Part shown: one piece after another, positions 53,776-64,000 of the stretch
Numbering within the stretch: position 1 is the stretch's first letter
Layout: each line of letters starts with the position of its first letter
Source of the DNA: Eucommia ulmoides
Lineage: Eukaryota > Streptophyta > Magnoliopsida > Garryales > Eucommiaceae
Direction: 5' to 3'
Length of the DNA stretch: 64,000 nucleotides
NCBI GenBank assembly: GCA_016647705.1
Contig: CM028333.1
Span: 11,801,616 to 11,865,615, forward strand
Translations under genes and position numbers: made by a program
Notes under the pieces: generated by a model
Database searches by the model: none
What the model was told of the DNA's origin: nothing
What the model saw: only the letters and a program-made list of their open reading frames with translations

Positions 53776-54036
53776 GGGTTAATTACATTTTATCTCCCTG
53801 TGGTTACACCATTTTGCAGTTCATCTCCCGTAGTATTCACGTCACCACTTTACCCCTTGTGATTAGGCATTTGTTGCACTTTACCTCCATCGTTAGTACT
53901 TTGGCCCCGCGGTTATGACTACATCAAGTGGTAAAGTGCAACAAAACCTAACTACAGGGGGAAAGTGGTGACGAAAATATCACAGGGAGTAAAGTGCAAA
54001 ACGGTCTAACCATAGGGGATAAAGTGCAATTAACCC
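53776..54036. mobile_element. MITE, Mutator-like, X2 copy of 16,822
   Basis: 261 bp, ends GGGTTAATTACATTTTATC and GATAAAGTGCAATTAACCC, with a perfect 9-bp target duplication ttaaaaata (53,767-53,775; 54,037-54,045). Confidence 0.92.
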
Positions 54037-54604
54037 TTAAAAATATTATTAACTATTTGTACCTATTAGAAATGAAATTAGACTTTGCTTAATTGATAAG
54101 GCAACTCAATGAATTTTAATTAATAAATTTTACATTTTACTAGCTCAAAATTTAATTCACATTAGTCACTATTTTAACATGTGTCATTTCAATTATCTAT
54201 AATAAAAAGGAATACTTGTTAGAAAAAAAAAAAAAGTGGTTTTCATTCAGTAAGGTTAAAGAGTGATCTTATAACAATTCAATTGCTTTGATTTTTGTGT
54301 GGGTTATCATATTAAAAATTGTCTAATAAACTTATAAGGTATATCAAAGAATCAATAGCCCACACATAAATCAAAGTAATTTAATTGTTAAAAGGATGAA
54401 TTCAATGTTATAATTAAATATTTAATATTCTCAAACTATAGAAAATTAGAAAAATAATTTTTTTGGAGACTAGGGTAATCTCATTAAACACAATGACTAA
54501 TGGGCCATGCAAGCTACGAAGACTACATAACACAATATTAAACGAGAAGCAACCAAATAAAGCCCCCAACAAGCCCAAATGCACTTGGTAAGGTTGTTTC
54601 TCAA

Positions 54605-54900
54605 TCAATTTTGGGCAGTAGATTGATTGAGATGGTGAGTCTCAATGTCTTTGGTGAAGCTAAGGGCGAAGTCCATCAAAGTGTTTGGATCCTCAACGTT
54701 CTCGTTCAGCTTCTCGTACTCGACTGTCCATGTCACCACATTGCTCTTTTCTCCATTAGTAACCTTAGTATCCACGTGGAAAGTTACCGAGAATGTTTTG
54801 AATTCCTCCATTAGATCTCCTTCTATTACATTTAACGTCACCGATTTCTTCTCGTCGTCTATGGCCTCTATGATTTCTTTAGCCACCTTCTTCTTACCAT
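54605..54900 (-). CDS. Exon 2 of the X2 MLP-like gene
   Basis: 296 nt to TGA at 54,605-54,607, encoding GKKKVAKEIIEAIDDEKKSV through the identical C-terminal THHLNQSTAQN tail. Acceptor tattc/tag precedes 54,900. Confidence 0.9.
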
Positions 54901-57895
54901 CTATTCAAATTTCAATTCCATTAAATCAATAAATGAAGCACCATTGTCTAATACATTATCTACATCAACATGTTGTATTAAATGATTGTTTTGAATATTT
55001 TGTGATCCAATTATTTGTGAGACCCAATAATAATTTAAAACATATAAATATACTCATGTGTTTTATTTGGTGAGTAGATGAATGTGGTATATTTATTTGT
55101 ATAAAATAATTTAAGAGATGAATTAAAATTGTTCATTAAAGTATGCACTTGAAGATATTGATTGACGTGTTGTATGGGTTATCCCACATCAGTAACCAAA
55201 AAAGATGAAAAGTTATTTATTAAGGTTCGAGTTACGTCTTGTAGGTAAGCCCTTTGAGACGTTAAATGATATAGATAGAAAATAGGCTAAATGCTATAAA
55301 ATAAATAAAGTCATATGTGCGCGCTGCTACTGCTGACCGCTCGGCTAGGCTGAGCTCGGGCTCGGGTCCTTGGTCCTGTGGCTCTTGGGGAATGCTTAGC
55401 TTGAATTTGGTATGTTATATACAGAATCCGAAATAGAATCCAAGCCAAACACAACCTAAAATACAAATTGCAAGTTTCATAACTTGAGAGAAATTTGCAT
55501 GTTCAGGTATGTAATTGTTGAGAGTAATAAACCAAAAGACTCTTCAAGTGTGTAACTACCTGAAAGTTACTACTGTCTATTGAAGGTCTTCTTAAATTTA
55601 AGACTTCTTCAAGTTAGTTTTTGCTCCCTATGAAAGGACACGCATTCTCAGCATCAGTCATTAATGCATAGCATTTATGTTTTCCAACAAAGAGTTTCTT
55701 CTAATTTTGTTGTTCTTGTTTTTAAGAGTTCTTAAGAGGGTTCAGCACTTCTCTAGTTTGTTTGAATTATGGTTTCTAGTGTTGGTACTAGTAGCAACTT
55801 GATCGTTGTATCTTGGGAGTCAGACATTCATTCAACCGTTAGCACCTAGTGGGGGCGAAATCTATTTTAAGGACAAATCATCAAACGATTGCCTCAATAT
55901 TTTCCTCTGATATTTTCGTTTCTATTTGTTTTTATATTTCTATTTATGATTATTTTATCACGATACAACAAATATTCTTGTTTCTATTTTTTCATTATGT
56001 ATTGTAATATCATTTCCTTGTATCTTTTTATATTATCCTATGTTATCTCAATTGTTTTGGGAAAAAAAAATAAATTCAGAACTGTTTCTTCTTCATTTTT
56101 ATTTTTAATTATTAATTAATCAAATAATTAATTGTTTAATTATTTAATTAGTTTCTTGATCATATTTTACCAACACAACATGGATTTAAATTTTTCGTCA
56201 ACACTTATATCGCATATGCTTCAGAATAAAGTGGAATAATTCACTATTCTGTTAACTTTAACTTTCAAATGATCAAGGTCAATAGAAATCTGTTAATTAA
56301 GGTTATTAGATGACATTTATACCCTTTAAAGATTTTAATAGAGATAATTTTATTTCTTATCTAAAATTTAAGAGTCCAAACTGTATTTTATTTTAGACAA
56401 ATTCTATTTTAAACCCTCTAAGTATTGATACATTTCAATGCGGGCCAATAATTTTATTGTGTTTCAATTTAAACCCTCTAAGTATAAATGCGGTTTTAAA
56501 AGATGCTTCTACAATATTTTTCTTCTAAACTGACGGAAAGGCAATCACGTGCACTGCACATGCCATCTTTTTTGTTTTTTTCATTATACCTCTTAAAAAT
56601 GGCTTATACAGTGTAAATGATTGTCTTTCCATCAATTTGAATGGAAAATTTAACATCACAAATTTTTAAAATCACGTTTATACTTAGAGGGTTTAAACTA
56701 ACACGCAATAAAATTATTAGACCATATAAAAATGTGTCAATACTTAGAGTATCTAAAATAGAATTTTTCCTTTTATTTTTTTTATATCTTCGCCATCTTT
56801 GTCACAACACCACTGATAGCCACTAGAACACTGACGATCACCACAACACCGACGGATGGCCTCCACCAAACCAACAGACGCCCACCACCCTTACAGACAA
56901 CCACCACCCAACCACCTCTCACTATTTCTCTCTCTTCTCTCATCTCCTTTCTCTTTCTATATAATATATACACAAAATACACATATATATACAAATACAT
57001 ATATATATACATAGAGGGACAGATCCGAGCTTAGAAGCTCAGATTTCTCTCTCTTTCTCTCTCGATATATGTGTATGTTTATATATATTAGAGAGTGAGA
57101 GAGAGTGAATGGGGCCGAAGGAGTGATGTCGTCAGAATGGAAAGAAGCAGAGAAGAAGATGTTGGAATTGAAAAGAATTTTTTTTAGACCCTGAAAATTC
57201 TGATGACTCTTTAAATAGATCCCATTGAAAGAGTTGGAGAAAATGATAAAATTACCCATAATTTTGAAATAAAATGATAAAGTTACCTTTAGTTACGTTC
57301 AATTTTTAAAAGTTGCATTTAAATCAGTAGCACATGGAGTATAAGTGCTGACGAAAATACTACAAGGTTTAATTCGGTTTACTACATGGGATCAAACTAT
57401 AATTAACTCTTTTTATTAATAATTTTTAAATACGTAAAATACCAATTTTATCATTCGGATATTTTACACCAATAAATTTTTATCAGAATTATAATTTTGA
57501 AATACCTAAAATACTTTCCTTATATATCCATTAATACAAAAAATTGGAGTATAGGACGATTTCTTCAATTTGTAAAGAACGTAATTTGAAAGAAAAGAAG
57601 ACACAAAAAAGGAAAGTAAATAAAAATTTCAAAATATTATTTGGAAGCGCGTAATTGTGATATTAACATTAATCCTATATATGTAAAGTGAATTATATTG
57701 GGAGTTACCATGGGTATAGTGCCAGGAGATGATAGAGCCCACAACTCCCCAATCACCCTCATGCAAATCAACACCATGTATATGTTGAGGGCTCATCTTT
57801 GATATTTCGTGTGGTCTGTTCCTGAATAGACCATGAAACACATCTCCATCTGACTTTATCTCTCTTTGCCCGACCATTTTCCCTTTAAGACTCAT
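54605..57895 (-). CDS. MLP-like protein (Bet v 1 family), X2 copy; exons 57,895-57,709 and 54,900-54,605
   Basis: Same gene structure as the X1 copy but with a 2,808-bp intron, phase 1 at Asp63, GT-AG borders (GTAACT at 57,708; TAG before 54,900). 160 residues, no lesion seen. Landmarks are EGDWGVVG (46-53), NVIEGD (86-91), VVTWTVEYEKL (117-127) and PNTLMDFALSFTKDI (134-148). Its Glu-to-Gly (22) and Leu-to-Phe (24) changes in exon 1 and the Lys-Phe-Lys to Thr-Leu-Asn change at 84-86 are the clearest differences from X1. Since the introns are nearly the same apart from insertions, either copy could be active. Role as for X1: a small cytosolic hydrophobic-ligand-binding fold, with ligand unknown. 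Confidence 0.9.
55168..56180 (+). mobile_element. Probable solo LTR, X2 copy
   Basis: Counterpart of 18,595-19,575. Starts about TGTTGTATGGGTTATCC, ends ttttaccaacacaaca. The TATA box has been mutated (ctatgaaagg). Confidence 0.45.
56395..56770. mobile_element. Fold-back MITE, X2 copy of 19,790
   Basis: 376 bp, long inverted arms, perfect 9-bp target duplication ttttatttt (56,386-56,394; 56,771-56,779). Confidence 0.9.
57709..57895 (-). CDS. Exon 1 of the X2 MLP-like gene
   Basis: 187 nt from ATG at 57,895 to the donor at 57,708. Begins MSLKGKMVGQREIKSDGDVF then HGLFRNRPHEISKMSPQHIH. The GA run of the leader is shorter than in X1. Confidence 0.9.
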
Positions 57896-57964
57896 CTCTC
57901 TCTCTCCAAATTTAGAACAATTTGTGTTACTGAAGATGGTGAAGGAAATGCTTGGTGCTTTTAA

Positions 57965-57974
57965 CTTTATATAG
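57965..57974 (-). promoter_or_regulatory. TATA box of the X2 MLP-like gene
   Basis: Minus-strand CTATATAAAG about 75 bases before the ATG, at the same relative place as in X1. Confidence 0.65.
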
Positions 57975-58650
57975 TGGTTTTGATATTTGATGAAGGGTAA
58001 AATGTCCTAAACCTTTTCCGTGGGTCAGAGATAGGCCAAACTCCAAATTGGAATCCAAACCGTGGGTCCAAGGTGGTTCAAACCTAAAATCGGGATCCAA
58101 CCCGACTAAAATATTCGTCTGAGAGGGTCACATAATTCATGCCATATGTGGGATTCCATGCTAAGGGCATTGCTCTCTAACAAATTCGTTACGATTGTTA
58201 CTGAGCACCCTCTCTTCATTTTTTTCCGCAAAAAATCTATAAATGTCCAGAGCATGAGAGGATTGAGGTAAATTCAAATACTCTACACATTCCAATAATA
58301 TACTATATTCATCCCAATTATTTACTATCACGTTGGAAGTTATTCAACGGAACCAAGACTCTCGGTGTAAGAATTCCTGCATGTACCACTTGCTGAAGAT
58401 AAAGCAGATAAGTCACCAAGTTATTGTCATCCCGATATTTGAATATCATCGATATTTATATGAATTGAATTCAAAATAACCTTAACTTTTTTCTTTTTTT
58501 TTTCGCAGTTGTTTTTTCCAAATTTTTAACTAACTTAACTTTTTACCAATTCACAAGTTGTTGTTATGAATTACATGATATAAAAAAATAAGTAAAGAAG
58601 GTTTCCGGTTATGTTTTTTAAATATTTTTGATAATATAAAAAATTAATTG

Positions 58651-58910
58651 GGATTAATTATACTTTACTTCCTATAATTAGGCCATTTTGCACTTTATCC
58701 CTTTGTAGTATTTTCGTCAAAATTTTGTCTCTCGTAATTAGAATTTGTTGCACTTTACCACTTGGTAGACATAACTACAGAGGGCAAAGTATTGACGAGG
58801 GAGGTAAAGTGCAACAAAGGCCTAATCGTAGGAGACAAAGTGGTGACGTAAATATTACGAGATAAAGTGTAAAACGGCTTAATCACGAGAAGATAAAGTG
58901 TAATTAACCC
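58651..58910. mobile_element. MITE, X2 copy of 36,744
   Basis: 260 bp, ends ggattaattatactttac and gataaagtgtaattaaccc; perfect 9-bp target duplication aattaattg (58,642-58,650; 58,911-58,919). Confidence 0.92.
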
Positions 58911-58919
58911 AATTAATTG

Positions 58920-60288
58920 AACAAAGAAGTATTTTAACAGTGGCGGGCGCAAGATTCCAGGACTTGGAGGTGAATATATAATATAAGGGTAATTTTAAAA
59001 CTTTTAAGTTTAAGAAGAGAAAAAGAAAATATGTATGTATTTTGGGTACTTATATGTAATATTTAATAAAATTGAAGGTAAATTTGGAATTTTTGGGCAG
59101 TGGTTGCCACCCCTAGGTCCGCCACCATACTTCCCTAGGTCCGCCACCATACTTTTGCTTAAAAGTAAAAAAATGAGTTTGGTAACGTAGAGATAACATC
59201 TTACTGATATTCATATAAACAACTTTTTAATTCAAAATTATTTTTAAGGGGATGAAACAATTTAGAAGTTAATTAATCTTTTAAAATATAAATATCAGAC
59301 ATTAACTATATTTTTTTTCTTAATTCTTAAAAATATTTTTAAAACATGTAAAATAAATGTTATTTTTATTTTTAAATATTTAAAAAACGTTATTAAATAG
59401 TTATCAAATGATTGACAATTTTTTTCTATGATAAAACAACAAAATAAATCGATTTTTTTTTTTATTTATATTCCAATTCTTCGGGCAGATTTGGTCAATT
59501 TTGTCCTTGTAACAATTATCAAGTTTTTGATTTTATGAATGATGACTTACTTGATATATAAATTTCCAAAAAATAGGGACAGTTAGTGAATTAAAATTAA
59601 ATCGAAATCGTACTATTAAATCCAAAATAACTATTATTGTTTTTTGCATTGTTATTGATTTAATTATATATTCAGACCTTTTGAATAGGATCTTCAAAAC
59701 AATATTACATTCACTATTTTTAAATCAGTTTCACAGATATTTTCGATTTTTCGTAGTTTCACATTCATATTGAATTCAAAATAATACTTTAATCCTTTGT
59801 GTTTTTTTTAACTAAATAAAAAATATCAAAAAATAAAAAAATAAATTGAACAATGATTTGTGTTGTTGAATTTAACATGAAATTTGAATTCAATAAATAT
59901 TGAGTTATACAACAAAATATATACAAATAGATGTTTTGATACCATGTTTATAACAAATCTAAATATATGTTTGAATTATCAAAACAATCATCGTTTCACA
60001 CTCTATTGTTATTTTTCTTGCGTTACAATTTGCAACTAAAATCTCTAAAAATATAGTCATGAATTAACTAATATTTCAAATTTTCTTTCCATTTATATTC
60101 AAACCGGTCTATTTTTTTAATTCAAAAAAATGGAAATAGTAATATTTCATAATTTTACTTTAATTTCTTTTTTCAATTAGATTGATCAATGAATTGACTG
60201 ATATTCAAACTTATATTTTTCATTTATCTTCAAATCAGTTGTTTATTTTCGAATTAAAAAATATGGAAAAAAATTGTATTTCATAATT
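58920..60288. other. X2 counterpart of 37,015-38,308, no gene
   Basis: AT-rich and unremarkable. A 22-bp phrase (tagntccgccaccatactt) is tandemly repeated near 59,114-59,152. Confidence 0.4.
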
Positions 60289-60821
60289 TTACTTTAATTC
60301 AATTTTTTTTTTTTTTTTTTTTTCACAATTAGATTGACCAATGCCATATATTATTGAATCTAAGATTAAAAACACCTTGTGGAATTCTATATTGTTTGAT
60401 ATTAAAAAAATCTTCAATTTTGCAACAAAGATATATACAAATAGATATTGTTTTAAACTATTTTTTTTTTATATAAATAAAGATTGAAGCAACCACATTA
60501 TTGATTATGCATATATAGCTAATAATGTTGAATGCAACACAATGTTTGAATGTTGAATTCAACATGTATCGAACTATTTTCCCAACATAAGGAGGAGTTC
60601 GATGTGAATCAACAATGCTAATATAGCAGATTCGCGTAATTTTGAAATTTTAATATGAAACAATAAATCGGGAATGAATTGAATGACGACGTTGATATGT
60701 TTAAAAATGGAGTAGTGTGAACTGATCTGAAATGTGGTCATGAGATTTCAAATTTGTAGGGGCATTATTGTCAGTGAATTAGGATTGATTTTAAAACTGG
60801 GGTTCATCGGTGAAATTAATA
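60289..60821. other. X2-only segment, absent from X1
   Basis: About 530 bp where X1 has the minus-strand copia insertion. It begins with a T-rich run (60,302-60,323) and carries no gene. Likely the ancestral sequence lost from X1 at or after the insertion. Confidence 0.6.
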
Positions 60822-62494
60822 TTACTTGAAGATTTAATTGGTCAATTAAATTTGGGTGGGATAAATCGGCAAATCGATATTCCTACTAGGTTCATTATGT
60901 GATTTGCCCTAATTTATATGAAGCGCCGATGCTTTATTTGCATGGTAAAAAATAATAAATGATTAACAAATAATCTAAACATCAATAACAAATTTGTTCT
61001 TTATTTATTTTTTATTTTTTAGCAACAAAAATCAATTGTTGTAATCAAATAAATATTGTAGCTAGTAAGACTGGAATGGCTAATCTTAGAAGGATAATAA
61101 AACGACTATCAACTAACTACTAGATGTTGAAGTCTTGAAATTGAAAATGAACTGGTGTTAAAATGTATTTATTTTCTATTTCAATGTAAATGCTTCATGC
61201 TATTAATTAGTACTTTATTTGCCACTTATTTTTTATACGGAGTGCTTTTACTGCGGTTGATGGCAGTGGTCTGCATAGGTAAGCGTCATGGAATTGTGGT
61301 GTGTAGATTTATGTAGTTTTCAATATTTTTCCAGTGGTAGGTAATAATGATGAATATTTACTGTGGTTGTGATGGTCGGTAATTGTTGGGAATTTTGTAC
61401 TGATATCCAAATTCTCTTCCAGAATCCAATGAGCAGAATATCAAGAATAATTGAGAAATTAAAAAAATACAATATAAGAATTATAGTAGAAACTCTAAAA
61501 CATGATAAAAACCACTGTTGTTGTCGAAAGACAATCCGAAAAAAATTCACTATGTGAAAATTGTTACAACCACATAGGTGAGAATCCTGCTTCTTCTCCT
61601 GATGCTTCTTCCATCTTCAATTAGGTGAGAATCCTGATTTTTTTCTCACCTTTTTCATTTGTCACTTTTTCATTTTTGTCTGCTTGTGACCAATCACTTT
61701 CTCCAAATAGGAAGTGAAATTATTAACCCAACAATGGTAGTCGAGATGGTATTGATTTTTGGCTATGATAGCGATCGCAAACGATATCAAATCACCGTTT
61801 AAAATTTTGAATTGTGATTTAAACTCACCAACCTGTATACCAATCAGATGTTAAAACCATGTGATGTGATCTATCTTGTTTTGATTGCGAGATAGAGGAG
61901 CCAATGAAAATGAAAAGAGGAAGAAAGAGTGACGTGACTCAACCAACTAAATATATCCAAGACAACATTATTCATTGTTGAAGGTACAAGCACTATTTGG
62001 CGCAATAATAACATCCAACACGAGTCACCTCATAGTGCCACTTGCACCAGCTAAACGTGTGGAGACCATCCAAGAGCTTATCCTTGAATATCTTCTTAAA
62101 ACCTAACCGCGTGGAGACCATCTAATTATAATTACTGCCATAATTTAAAAATTCAAAATCAATTATTTTGAAATTTTCAAATCATAGTTTCGGTCTTCCA
62201 AAGAGTTTACCAAAACAAAAATAATGTGTGTTATTAATTTGATATATACCTTAAAAACCGATTACTTATATTTTACATCATGTCATCAGACTTAATTTAA
62301 CTTTACACCCCTTTATTATTTTTGTCAACATTTACATTATTTGTGTTTCTGACGTAAGTGCAACAATTAATTATTCTATTTAATTTAACGTTCAAAGGGT
62401 AAAAATCAAAATTGAAAAGTTACTTAATAGTAATTGATATTTATGGCCTTCAATTAAGTTAATAGTTTGATTAGACACTCATTCAAGTCCTCCC
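60822..62494. other. X2 counterpart of 43,146-45,134, no gene
   Basis: A duplicated phrase caattaggtgagaatcctg lies at 61,575-61,640. Loss of about 350 bp relative to X1 lies at about 61,570. No gene supported. Confidence 0.4.
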
Positions 62495-63332
62495 TATCAC
62501 GGACCGTTGTTATCAAGGCGATTAGAACGAAGAATCATGCTCGCTATTTGGAGCCGCTCTCTTGATGAGCCCAAGTCAGGGCGAAAACCAGTCAGTATCT
62601 TAAAGAAGACAGACTTGCCCCCGCGCTAGTGAACTCGTTGGGGGCACCACACGGGCAAATGTTGTTGTAACAATGTGAGCCCATGACAATTGGTATCAGA
62701 GCAGAGCACAAATAGCTCCATCGGTGGTGACTCGCTCGAGCCGTGGGGACGGTACTCCAAAATAGGAAGGAGTTGAGCTGTAGAGATATTGCACCTAGCT
62801 CCATCGACGAATGGGCATGGAGTCATGATTCATCAAGCACTCATGATGAGCGTGCAAGGTTTCACAGAGCGTCACGTCGAAGCATGGATCGTGCGATCTG
62901 GACACCTTACCAATTTTCTCTATGTCAAAGGGCGCGACATCGAGTTGTTCGCATAACAACGAAGACGTTTGCTATAGTGGGTGGGGAAGAGTGTCACGGG
63001 CCGTTGTTATCAAGATGATCATAATGAAAAATCATGCTGGTTGGCTCTCAACCAGGTGTGAGTGCCAGCACAAGCAGACATCCATTCAAACTCAAGACGT
63101 ACCGACCCGGTTAAGTTCAAAGAATACATCGCTGGTCATGGACCTAACAAAAGAAGAAGGGGTTAAGCCTCTCCTGTATAAACTGGTCGGGAGTTGGAGC
63201 CGCTCCCCTAATGAGACTAAGGCAGGGTGAATTCAGTTAGCATCCTAAAGAAGGTAGGCTTACCCCGGCACTAGCGAAAGTGTTAGGGCGCCGTATGGGT
63301 AAATGGCGCCGCGAAAATGTGAGCCCGTGACA
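62495..63332 (+). mobile_element. TRIM-like non-coding LTR element, X2 copy
   Basis: LTR1 62,495-62,688, primer site ttggtatcagagcagagc (62,690-62,707), purine tract gtggggaagag, LTR2 62,992-63,332 (TGTCACGGGC ... GCCCGTGACA, the ends being perfect 10-bp inverted repeats). TCCC at 62,491-62,494 and 63,333-63,336. Interior non-coding. Confidence 0.8.
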
Positions 63333-63336
63333 TCCC

Positions 63337-63795
63337 GCTCCTATAAATACTGACATGGAGGGTCTAACCAAGTAGGCACACTATTTTCTAACTATTGCTT
63401 TGTTGAGTTTACTCAAAATATTCAACTAATTCTCACACAGGAGATGCAACGCTAGCCGGGCCACCAACGGTGGAATTTTTTGCAGGAACCTAAGTTGAAT
63501 CAATAGCTTGAGCCAAAAGATCTCTTATATTGTGGATCCCAAAGTGACCTGTCGGGGTAAACTAGTTTTAGTTTTCATTAGATTGTCGCCATTTGTGGGA
63601 ATGATAAATTATTATTTTTTTACTATTTTAGCAACTGTATATGGTTACTCTGCAATCTAGAATAATGATGAACAAACACGAAAAGGAGAGGTAGCCACCC
63701 CCACCCCCACCCCCATTTCCATAAGGGTACGTACCGTTGCATAGTGAAGCGCAAGTCATTGCGGACGAGGGATGGAGAGCACGGCGAGAAATATA
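63337..63795 (+). mobile_element. Gypsy (Tat-like) LTR end, primer region and broken gag, X2 copy
   Basis: Counterpart of 46,025-46,618: TATA-like box, leader, primer region cgccatttgtgggaatg (about 63,587), then a short gag-like frame broken by a stop and a CCCCA repeat (63,694-63,714). Confidence 0.55.
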
Positions 63796-64000
63796 TTAAA
63801 GTCAATAACCCAAACATAAATATAGTTAATGTGATTTCCATGAATGTCCCTACACATGCAGGGTGAAAGATTATCTTGTTCAGGGTGCGTGGCTGCCCTT
63901 CTCAACAAATGCTTTTCCGTAGACTCGAATCCCTGACCTTGCAAATGTCCTCAACAGCTTTATTTCAAATATGCCTTGACACTTGAGCTATACCTTGTTA
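63796..64000 (-). mobile_element. Probable tRNA-derived SINE, 5' end beyond the window
   Basis: On the minus strand, TATAGCTCAAGTG (A box, 63,992-63,980) and GGTCAGGGATTCGAGTC (B box, 63,938-63,922) lie about 55 bases apart, as in plant SINEs transcribed by RNA polymerase III. A unique body (gggcagccacgcaccctg...) follows. The 3' end is near 63,800, where X2 also ends. No tail or target duplication can be checked because the 5' end is cut off. Confidence 0.45.

Larger units (their letters stand above)
52236..63795. repeat. Segmental duplication copy X2 (matches X1)
   Basis: Collinear with X1 in the four blocks listed there. It lacks the two large retroelement insertions of X1 and lost about 410 bp downstream of the MLP-like gene and about 350 bp near 61,570. 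Its right edge (63,795) is the point where a SINE-like sequence begins. Confidence 0.95.

Overview
The window is nuclear DNA of a dicot plant. It is AT-rich and packed with LTR retrotransposons carrying plant-type primer sites, MITEs and microsatellites. Its only convincing host genes are two intron-containing genes of the major latex protein (MLP)/Bet v 1 family on the minus strand, plus a third broken copy. There are no bacterial genes, CRISPR arrays, operons or phage, and I found no undescribed multi-gene system. The value of the window is that its history can be read base by base.

Bases 1-15,642 are a graveyard of Ty1/copia material: LTR-like and 3'-UTR/LTR copies at 1-6,865, then one degenerate copia pol (6,866-14,407) with its 3' LTR at 15,178-15,642. 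Two unrelated solo LTRs interrupt pol: 9,566-11,742 (target duplication TCATG) and 12,089-13,743 (target duplication CCTGA). Part of the reverse transcriptase was later duplicated in tandem together with the first ~45 bp of the first solo LTR.

Bases 15,352-46,618 (X1) and 52,236-63,795 (X2) are two copies of a segmental duplication, each holding one MLP-like gene. X1 was enlarged by a 14.6-kb gypsy-type element (20,409-35,037, target duplication ATATA), which carries a nested 7.5-kb copia-type element (26,477-33,946). It lies in the intron of the X1 gene, so that intron is 17.4 kb against 2.8 kb in X2. X1 also holds a minus-strand copia fragment at 38,309-42,740. Both copies share three MITEs with 9-bp target duplications where legible (two of one family, one long fold-back), a probable solo LTR, and a small TRIM-like element.

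Between the copies (46,619-52,235) lie a gypsy integrase fragment split by a third solo LTR (47,058-48,523, target duplication ATCAC), an MLP exon-2 pseudogene (X3, 49,573-49,838), a large inverted-repeat structure (50,833-51,905) and a G-rich hairpin. The window ends inside a probable SINE on the minus strand.

The two MLP-like genes are expected to encode 160-residue cytosolic ligand-binding proteins. The 9-bp target duplications were checked by eye in both segmental copies, and the reading frames restored across the 5-bp duplications of the three solo LTRs are the strongest evidence in this annotation.
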